This document shows, piece by piece, positions 58,158-64,000 of a DNA stretch of 64,000 bases. Position numbers and translations under genes: made by a program. Source of the stretch: Homoserinibacter sp. GY 40078 (GTDB lineage: Bacteria; Actinomycetota; Actinomycetes; Actinomycetales; Microbacteriaceae); NCBI RefSeq assembly GCF_008017545.1, contig NZ_VRTZ01000001.1:833741-897740 (forward strand), in the 5' to 3' direction. The notes beneath the pieces were generated by a model, which was not told the DNA's origin, searched no databases, and saw nothing but the letters and a program-made list of their open reading frames with translations. How positions within the stretch are numbered: the first letter of the stretch is position 1; every line of letters starts with the position of its first letter.

Positions 58158-59708
58158 ATGAACGACAACAACATCTACGAGATCCCATTGACGGATCCGG
58201 CGGCACCACCTTTCGGGGTGCCGGGAGCGGCCGGCACGTTGCCGCCTCCGCGGAGCGAGCTGCCCCCGGAGGCGGCGGCTGCGCCCGACTTCTCGCACCT
58301 GCCGCCGCCCGTCGCGGGCGCGCACGTCGACGCGGCCCCCGCGCCGATGCCGGCCCAGATGCCCGCACCGGTGCAGATGCCCGCACCCGGCCCCGTGCCG
58401 GGCATGCCCGCCGCCGCGCCGGCGCCCATGCCGGATCCCCTCCCGAGCCCGCTCTCGGTGCCGTCCGCCGCGGTGCCCGCGCCGAGTGCTCCGCCGAGCA
58501 TGCCCACGATGCCGACGCCGGGTGGGGCGATGCCTGCCGCCGCAGCGCCCCCGCAGCTGGGCGAGACGGACTCGCTTGACGACGACTACGCCCGCGCGGC
58601 CCGTGCCAACGCGGACGCCGAGCTCCTCCACTGCCTGCAGGAGGTGCTCCTTGCGGGAGCGTCTGACCTCCACATCTCCGCGGGTGCGGTTCCGCTGCTC
58701 CGCATCGACGGCACCCTCACCCCGGTGCACGAGATGCCCGTGTGGAACCGCGAACGCACGGCGACCGCGCTCTACAGCATCCTCTCGCCGAGCCAGCGCG
58801 CCACCTTCGACGAGAAGCTCGAGCTCGACTTCGCGTTCACCCTCTCGGCGAACGCGCGCTTCCGCGTGAACTTCTACCAGCAGCGCGGCGCGATCGGCGG
58901 TGCGTTCCGCATCATCCCCACCGAGATCAAGCAGCTCGGGCAGCTGGGTGTGCCGGATCAGGTCGGCAACTTCGCGAAGCTGCCGCGTGGGCTCGTGCTC
59001 GTCACGGGTCCGACCGGTTCGGGCAAGTCGACGACTCTCGCGGCGCTCATCGACCTCGTGAACTCCACGCGCCGCGACCACATCGTCACGGTCGAGGATC
59101 CGATCGAGTTCCTGCACACCAACAAGAAGGCGCTCGTCAACCAGCGCGAGGTGGGGGCCGACACCCACAGCTTCGCGAACGCGCTCAAGCACGTGCTGCG
59201 GCAGGACCCGGATGTGATCCTCATCGGCGAGCTCCGCGACCTCGAGACGATCTCGGTGGCTCTCACGGCGGCCGAGACCGGACACCTCGTATTCGCGACG
59301 CTGCATACACAGGACGCCGGTCAGACGATCGACCGCGTCATCGACGTGTTCCCGCCTCACCAGCAGGACCAGATCCGAGTGCAACTCGCGGCGACTCTGC
59401 AGGGCGTGGTGTGTCAGACGCTCGTGAAGCGCGCGAACGGCCGCGGTCGCGCGGTGGCCACCGAGGTCATGGTGATCACCCCGGCGCTCGCGAACCTCAT
59501 CCGCGAGGGCAAGACCTATCAGGTGACGTCCGCCCTGCAGGCGGGTTCCGCACTCGGCATGCACACGATGGATCAGCACCTGGGCGAGCTCGTGAACTCC
59601 GGAGAGGTGGGCTACGAGGCGGCCATCGAGAAGGTGCACGACCCCGAGACGTTCAACCGGCTGGTCACCCGTCGTGACCTCAACAACCAGAATGCGAGGG
59701 CCATCTGA
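58158..59708 (+). CDS. pilT: pilus retraction ATPase PilT
   Basis: A 516-residue PilT-family ATPase. A long Pro/Ala/Met-rich N-terminus (about residues 1-135, with many P-x-P/A-P-M repeats) is unusual for PilT, which is normally about 340-400 residues. The catalytic part has GASDLHISAGAVPLLRIDGTL, Walker A GPTGSGKSTT (about residue 283), VEDPIEFLH, and GELRDLETISVALTAAETGHL with the AIRNLIRE-type C-terminal ANLIREGK. AAGGGGAAA precedes ATG 58158. The stop overlaps pilC by one base (TGATG). Confidence 0.92.
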   Translation: MNDNNIYEIPLTDPAAPPFGVPGAAGTLPPPRSELPPEAAAAPDFSHLPPPVAGAHVDAAPAPMPAQMPAPVQMPAPGPVPGMPAAAPAPMPDPLPSPLSVPSAAVPAPSAPPSMPTMPTPGGAMPAAAAPPQLGETDSLDDDYARAARANADAELLHCLQEVLLAGASDLHISAGAVPLLRIDGTLTPVHEMPVWNRERTATALYSILSPSQRATFDEKLELDFAFTLSANARFRVNFYQQRGAIGGAFRIIPTEIKQLGQLGVPDQVGNFAKLPRGLVLVTGPTGSGKSTTLAALIDLVNSTRRDHIVTVEDPIEFLHTNKKALVNQREVGADTHSFANALKHVLRQDPDVILIGELRDLETISVALTAAETGHLVFATLHTQDAGQTIDRVIDVFPPHQQDQIRVQLAATLQGVVCQTLVKRANGRGRAVATEVMVITPALANLIREGKTYQVTSALQAGSALGMHTMDQHLGELVNSGEVGYEAAIEKVHDPETFNRLVTRRDLNNQNARAI

Positions 59709-60964
59709 TGGTGACCGCGACAGCGCCGGCCCCAGCGACCGGAGCACGCAACTGGAGCTTCCGCGGACGCGACGCAGGAGGCAAGGTCGTCAAGGGGCGC
59801 CTCGAGGCGCCCACCGAGTCCGCCGCCATCGACCGGATGCGATCCATGGGGCTGAGTCCCGTCAAGATCCAGGAGGCGGCCGCGGGCACCGGTCTCAACC
59901 GCGAGATCGAACTGGGCTTCGGCGGCAAGGTCGGCCTCAAGGATCTCGCCGTGCTGAGCCGCCAGGCGGCGACCATGGTCAACGCTGGCCTCTCGCTGCT
60001 CAAGACCCTGAGCATCCTCGCCGACCAGACCGAGAACAAGAAGCTCAAGGAGACACTCGGTGCGGTCGCTCGCGAGGTGGAGGTCGGTTGGGCGTTCTCG
60101 GACGCCCTCGGCAAGCACCCGAAGGTCTTCCCACCGCTCATGATCAACATGGTGCGCGCTGGTGAGACGGGCGGCTTCCTCGACGGCGCGCTCGACACGA
60201 TCGCGACGAACTACGAGAAGGAAGCGAAGCTCCGGCAGCAGATCAAGTCGGCGATGACGTATCCCGTGATGGTGTTCATCATGTCGATCGTCGCGGTTGT
60301 GATCATGCTTCTGTTCATCGTGCCGATCTTCAAGGACATGTTCGCGGACTTCGGCGCCGACCTTCCGCTGCCGACGATGTTCCTCGTCTGGCTGAGTCAG
60401 GCGATGGTCTTCGTCGTGCCGGTGGGTGTCGTCGGGGGAATCGCCTTCACGATCTGGTGGAACGCGAACAAGCACACCGAGCGCGTGAGGAGCGTTGTCG
60501 ATCCAGCGAAGCTCAAGATCCCGATCTTCGGCAAGCTCATCGCGAAGATCGCCATCACGCGCTTCTGCCGCAACCTGGCCGACATGGTCACCGCCGGTGT
60601 CCCGATTCTGCAAGCGCTTGCAATCGTGGGTGAGGCATCGGGCAACTGGGTCATCGAGCGAGCGGCTCAGAACATCGCGAACTCGGTGCGGGTCGGCAAG
60701 TCGCTCTCGGGCCCTCTCTCCGAGGAGAAGGTGTTCCCGTCGATGGCAGTGCAGATGATCGCGGTCGGTGAGGACGCGGGGGCGCTCGACACCATGCTCT
60801 CGAAGGTCGCCGACTTCTACGACGACGAGGTGCAGGCCACGACCGAGGGCCTCACCTCGATCATCGAGCCGCTGCTCATCGCCTTCCTCGGCGTGGTCGT
60901 CGGCGGCATGGTCGTCGCCCTCTACATGCCGATCTTCAGCATGATCGGGGTCGTTGGGGGGTGA
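59708..60964 (+). CDS. pilC: type IV pilus inner-membrane platform PilC
   Basis: A 418-residue PilC/GspF-family protein: two repeats of the T2SSF domain with membrane helices at about residues 188-210, 228-252 and 388-412. It contains the LSRQAATMVNAGLSLLKTLSILADQ signature of the first repeat and FCRNLADMVTAGVPILQALAIVGEAS of the second. It anchors the assembly ATPases and prepilins in the membrane. Its start overlaps the pilT stop by one base, so pilT and pilC are coupled. It ends 123 nt before pilA. Confidence 0.95.
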   Translation: MVTATAPAPATGARNWSFRGRDAGGKVVKGRLEAPTESAAIDRMRSMGLSPVKIQEAAAGTGLNREIELGFGGKVGLKDLAVLSRQAATMVNAGLSLLKTLSILADQTENKKLKETLGAVAREVEVGWAFSDALGKHPKVFPPLMINMVRAGETGGFLDGALDTIATNYEKEAKLRQQIKSAMTYPVMVFIMSIVAVVIMLLFIVPIFKDMFADFGADLPLPTMFLVWLSQAMVFVVPVGVVGGIAFTIWWNANKHTERVRSVVDPAKLKIPIFGKLIAKIAITRFCRNLADMVTAGVPILQALAIVGEASGNWVIERAAQNIANSVRVGKSLSGPLSEEKVFPSMAVQMIAVGEDAGALDTMLSKVADFYDDEVQATTEGLTSIIEPLLIAFLGVVVGGMVVALYMPIFSMIGVVGG

Positions 60965-61087
60965 CCCCCCGCACGGGTGCCACCTCATCGTGGGATACCG
61001 CTGGCGGAATACGACACGAAACCATACAAGCGTCGAGTCACAACCGTAGGGGGGACGGCTCGCGACCCATCAAACAAACAAAGTGGA

Positions 61088-61525
61088 ATGGAAAAGCACA
61101 TGACTCGCATCACCGCCGCACTTGCGGCTCAGCGCGAGAAGCTCGCCAAGAAGGACGAGGGCTTCACCCTCATCGAGCTCCTCGTCGTCGTCATCATCAT
61201 CGGCATCCTCGCCGCCATCGCGATCCCGGTCTACATCGGGGTTCAGAACTCGGCCAAGGACTCGGCCGTACAGTCCGACCTCACCAACGCCAAGGCTGCG
61301 GTGGTGGCCAGCTACACCCGCACGGGCGAGTTCCCGGCCGACCTGACCGGCCTCGAGGCCGACGGGTTCCCGCCCGGTGGCAGCATCGACTACACGGGTG
61401 GGTCGGCTCCGGCTCTCGCCGAGGGCTCCACCGCGCAGGACTTCTGCATCCAGGCGACCAGCCCGACGACGAAGGTCCTGAGCGTCAGCGACTCCGCCGG
61501 AGTCGTCGAGGGCGCCTGCTCCTGA
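61088..61525 (+). CDS. pilA: type IV major prepilin
   Basis: A 145-residue prepilin. The class III leader ends KKDEG, with the cut before FTLIELLVVVIIIGILAAIAIPVY (the Glu at +5 is present). A globular C-terminal domain follows, with two cysteines near the end (DFCIQ and EGACS) forming the usual disulfide-bounded D-region. It should be cleaved and N-methylated by PilD, which is not in this window. A second ATG at 61100 is possible. The leader has an A-rich, high-purine untranslated segment. It is followed by a strong hairpin. Confidence 0.9.
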   Translation: MEKHMTRITAALAAQREKLAKKDEGFTLIELLVVVIIIGILAAIAIPVYIGVQNSAKDSAVQSDLTNAKAAVVASYTRTGEFPADLTGLEADGFPPGGSIDYTGGSAPALAEGSTAQDFCIQATSPTTKVLSVSDSAGVVEGACS

Positions 61526-61559
61526 GTTCGATGCCGACGAGTTAGTTCGTCGGCCCTTG

Positions 61560-61591
61560 ACCGGCGGGGCACCCCGAGGTGCCCCGCCGGT
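61560..61591 (+). terminator. strong hairpin after pilA
   Basis: A perfect 14-bp stem ACCGGCGGGGCACC/GGTGCCCCGCCGGT with a 4-nt loop, 34 nt after the pilA stop. It would terminate or stabilise the pilA message, giving high major-pilin levels relative to the downstream minor pilins. Confidence 0.8.
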
Positions 61592-61625
61592 TCCACATTC
61601 GATATTCCGCAGGGGGGGCGGTGAG

Positions 61626-63023
61626 ATGAGGAACACTGACGCGCCGCGCGAGGGGCTGATTCGCCGCGCCCGTCGCGACGAGGCCGGCGTATCCATCGTC
61701 GAGGTCATCGTTGCCACGATGGTGTTCCTCGTGCTCTCCGTCGCGGTCGCACAGGCCACATTGGTGTCGATTCGACTGGCCGGAGACCAGCAGCACCGAG
61801 TCACAGCGCTCAGCCTCGCCGCGAGCGAGATCGATCGAGTCCGCGCCGTCGTCGATCCGTTCTCGGTTATCGACGCCACGACGTCTGAGACTGTTGACGG
61901 CACGACCTACACGATCACCCGCGACACCTCATGGGTTTCGGGCAGCGGTCTCGACATCCCGTGCGGGTCCGGCGGCACGGGGAACTTGCAGTTGAAGCGA
62001 GTGAATGTTCGCGTCAACTGGACCGGTCAGATGACGCCGACCACCCCGGTCTCCTCGGACACCGTGCTTGCGCCGGCGGGCCGAATCAATGACCCGGCTC
62101 GCGGCACGGTGATGATTGCGGTCACCCGCGCCGATGGCACGGGTGCCGCTGGCGTCTCCGTCGCAGTTTCTCCTTCGAGCGGGGGTGCTGCTGCGCTGGA
62201 CTCCCAGCCGGACGCGACCAACGGCGAGGGCTGCACGTATGCGATGCAGGTTAAGCCCGGAACGTACGCCGTGTCCCTGTCGAAGTCGGGGTACATCGAT
62301 GTCGACCAGAACACATCTCCGTCGAAGGAGGTGACGGTGACGGCGGGATCCACCGTCAACGTCTCTTTTGGCTTCGACGCCGCATCGACCTTCGGCCTCA
62401 GCTTCGCCGACGGCTCCGGAAGCAACTGGTTCGCCACCAACAACGAAACCAGCCTTATCAACACCTACGGCACCTACTACGTCTCCGGGACACCGTCGAG
62501 TGCCACATTCTTCCCATGGAGCTCGGGGTACACGATCATCGCCGGACACTACGTCGCGCCCGACGCGGACGGCACGGGTGGCTGCCGCGCGGTGGATCCC
62601 TCGGAGTGGGACGCCGCCACGGTGGGAACGACCGCCCTCGCGGCGGGCGAGTTGCCGGCACCCGTTGCGACGACCCCGGGCGGCACCGCCTCGACATCCG
62701 TCGCCATGGGCATCGTGCGCGTCAACAACCTCGCTCGCAATCAGTACGTGACCGCCGTGAGCGTCGCGACCGCAACAGTCGCCGGTCAGCCGACCTGCGA
62801 GGTCGGCATGACGTACCGCTTCGGCCGCGAGTCCTCGAGCACCTCGACCTCGAGTCGCGATCTGGCGCTCCCGTACGGCAGCTGGCGCCTCTACTACGGA
62901 GGATCGTCCGGATCGACCTCGAACTCGTTCTCTGCCTCCAACATCGATCCGCGTACCAACGTGGTCACAAGCGGAATGGTGAGCGGCAACACCGTCACCC
63001 TCGACCCCAGGGGTGCCCCGTGA
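61626..63023 (+). CDS. minor prepilin (PilV-like) with internal Ig-like domain
   Basis: A 465-residue prepilin-like protein. The type III leader ends RRDEAG, cleaved before VSIVEVIVATMVFLVLSVAV (Glu at +5). After the N-terminal helix there is a beta-rich body. A segment around residues 160-250 looks like a carboxypeptidase-regulatory or PEGA-type domain (AVTRADGTGAAGVSVAVSPSSG, CTYAMQVKPGTYAVSLSKSGY). It is much longer than usual PilV. ATG 61626 follows a G-rich Shine-Dalgarno. It is the first gene after the pilA hairpin, followed by another prepilin with a 4-nt overlap. Confidence 0.78.
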   Translation: MRNTDAPREGLIRRARRDEAGVSIVEVIVATMVFLVLSVAVAQATLVSIRLAGDQQHRVTALSLAASEIDRVRAVVDPFSVIDATTSETVDGTTYTITRDTSWVSGSGLDIPCGSGGTGNLQLKRVNVRVNWTGQMTPTTPVSSDTVLAPAGRINDPARGTVMIAVTRADGTGAAGVSVAVSPSSGGAAALDSQPDATNGEGCTYAMQVKPGTYAVSLSKSGYIDVDQNTSPSKEVTVTAGSTVNVSFGFDAASTFGLSFADGSGSNWFATNNETSLINTYGTYYVSGTPSSATFFPWSSGYTIIAGHYVAPDADGTGGCRAVDPSEWDAATVGTTALAAGELPAPVATTPGGTASTSVAMGIVRVNNLARNQYVTAVSVATATVAGQPTCEVGMTYRFGRESSSTSTSSRDLALPYGSWRLYYGGSSGSTSNSFSASNIDPRTNVVTSGMVSGNTVTLDPRGAP

Positions 63024-63712
63024 GCGAGCTTGTTCGCGTTCTCCGGAACGGCAGGATGCGCGATGACGCTGGCATCACGTTGGTCGAAGCGCTTGTGGTG
63101 ATGGTGCTCAGCACGTTGCTGATGTCGATCACAGTCACCTTCTTCGTGAATGTGTCACAGCACACCATCCGCGCTGAGGGATTGCGGCGCTCCACGGCGG
63201 ACGCGAGCAACATCATGAACGTTGTGTCCACCTCGATTCGCGCCGCGGTTCGCAATGCGGTGGCGACGTCACCGAACCCCGACCCGGCAATCGTTGCGGG
63301 GAGCACCACTTCCGTAACAGTGATCACCTATACAGACGCCGGCCCCAGTTTCGAGACCCCGTTGCGGTTGCGCTACCGCGTCGACGGCGAAGGTCGGATG
63401 ATCGAAGATCAGTGGCAGGCCTCCGTGGTCAACGGTTACGCGGTGTTCCCCTCGATGACGACCGCGCCGAACTCAACGCGCGTGCTTGGGAACGTCGTCG
63501 TGAATACCTCCGGGGAGCCCCTCTTTCGGTACTACTCCGTCACCGGTTCCCAGCTCGGAACTGGCGGCACGCTATCCAGTTCCGAGCGCGCTGCGGTCAC
63601 CACGGTGCGATTCAACGTGCGCGTACGCGCCTCGAATTCACATGAGGTAGTGGTGCTCGACAACACCATTGGGATGCCCAACATGAACCTCGGTCTCACA
63701 GGAGGGGAGTAA
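63020..63712 (+). CDS. minor prepilin (PilW-like)
   Basis: A 230-residue protein with a prepilin leader (DDAG, cleaved before ITLVEALVVMVLSTLLMSIT), a long N-terminal helix and a beta-rich body. The position after a PilV-like gene and before a PilX-like gene corresponds to PilW in other pilus clusters. GTG 63020 overlaps the previous stop by 4 nt (GTGA), so translation is coupled. These minor pilins probably prime assembly at the pilus tip. Confidence 0.75.
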   Translation: MSELVRVLRNGRMRDDAGITLVEALVVMVLSTLLMSITVTFFVNVSQHTIRAEGLRRSTADASNIMNVVSTSIRAAVRNAVATSPNPDPAIVAGSTTSVTVITYTDAGPSFETPLRLRYRVDGEGRMIEDQWQASVVNGYAVFPSMTTAPNSTRVLGNVVVNTSGEPLFRYYSVTGSQLGTGGTLSSSERAAVTTVRFNVRVRASNSHEVVVLDNTIGMPNMNLGLTGGE

Positions 63713-63717
63713 GGACC

Positions 63718-64000
63718 ATGCGTCGATTTCTGCGTCGCGAGGATGGCTACGTCCTTCCTCTAGTCATGGGCCTCGGCCTGGTACTCGTGCTGGTCGTGGC
63801 AACAGCCCTGAGCTCCACCGTCGGCGGCACTCAGAAGGCCGACACCGAGACCGACTGGAACGGGGCGCTCGCAGCGGCGTATGCGGGCATCGAAGACTAC
63901 TCGAGCCGTGTCGAGAACGACCCGAGCTATGTGCGCTACGGGAACACCGCCTCCGAGTTCAGCTCCGAGAGCCCGACGCTCACGATGCCCACCGGCTCCA
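63718..64000 (+). CDS. PilX-like minor pilin component, cut by the window end
   Basis: The first 94 residues of a membrane-anchored pilus-associated protein. A short basic N-terminus (MRRFLRREDGY) precedes a hydrophobic helix (VLPLVMGLGLVLVLVVATAL) and a segment starting SSTVGGTQKADTETDWNGA. This matches the PilX-like proteins that follow PilW, lacking a classical GF cleavage site but having a DGYVL-type junction. GGAGGGGAGTAAGG precedes ATG 63718, which is 6 nt after the previous stop. The rest lies right of the window. Confidence 0.7.
   Translation, partial: MRRFLRREDGYVLPLVMGLGLVLVLVVATALSSTVGGTQKADTETDWNGALAAAYAGIEDYSSRVENDPSYVRYGNTASEFSSESPTLTMPTGS

Overview
This is a 64-kb stretch of a GC-rich actinobacterial chromosome, most likely from the family Microbacteriaceae. 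The evidence is the roughly 70% GC coding sequence with strong third-position GC, the actinobacterial rpoB-rpoC pair with a TTG-started RpoB, many actinobacteria-typical families (CGNR/ABATE regulator, DUF427, DUF2277, DUF5979 surface protein, FdxA, SoxR, Lhr plus Nei), and a Flp-free type IV pilus locus. The species cannot be named from sequence alone.

Layout. 1-9.5 kb: an isocitrate-lyase/PEP-mutase-family enzyme (cut by the window edge) coupled to an IclR regulator and divergent from a zinc alcohol dehydrogenase; an AbiEi/AbiEii-like type IV toxin-antitoxin pair with a palindromic operator; DUF2277; an amidohydrolase divergent from a TetR regulator with two operators; a flavin reductase; and a compact redox-stress module (sodA, soxR, fdxA). 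In that module the sodA and fdxA promoters share the same -35, the same -10 and the 19-bp spacer that SoxR-activated promoters have. A GNAT remnant and a RibD/DHFR-like gene follow.

9.6-17.0 kb: a decayed genomic island inserted at the 3' end of tRNA-Ser(CGA). A perfect 24-bp direct repeat of the tRNA 3' end lies at 9597-9620, and a third, slightly diverged copy lies at 13509-13532. The island carries a large type IIG (Eco57I-like) restriction-modification enzyme, HEPN-like debris, three unknown genes, a MerR-like regulator, a tyrosine-integrase tail and a serine-recombinase fragment with an in-frame stop. The probable original tRNA terminator is now about 7.3 kb from the tRNA.

17-33 kb: core and housekeeping genes: membrane protein, RlmG/RsmC-type methyltransferase, FBP-domain protein, NmrA-type reductase, two LLM flavoproteins, a small alarmone synthetase, a catDE-like DoxX/VOC operon with paired operators, an EamA transporter, and a probable lhr-nei repair operon. 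An esterase is flanked by two copies of a nearly perfect hairpin repeat of about 70 nt, and a NUDIX/DUF4916 protein follows. 33.4-41.7 kb: one 2785-residue surface protein with a signal peptide, DUF11/DUF5979-type repeats and a C-terminal LAATG sortase-like signal.

41.8-47 kb: ComB-like, DUF427, CGNR regulator, SRPBCC, SprT-like, a PQQ-type sugar dehydrogenase lipoprotein, a spermidine-synthase-like protein and a GIN-domain lipoprotein. 47-55 kb: rpoB and rpoC with a promoter, a long leader and a terminator. 55-64 kb: two membrane proteins, then a type IV pilus cluster (pilB, pilT, pilC, pilA, two minor prepilins and a PilX-like protein cut by the window end), with a strong hairpin separating pilA from the minor prepilins.
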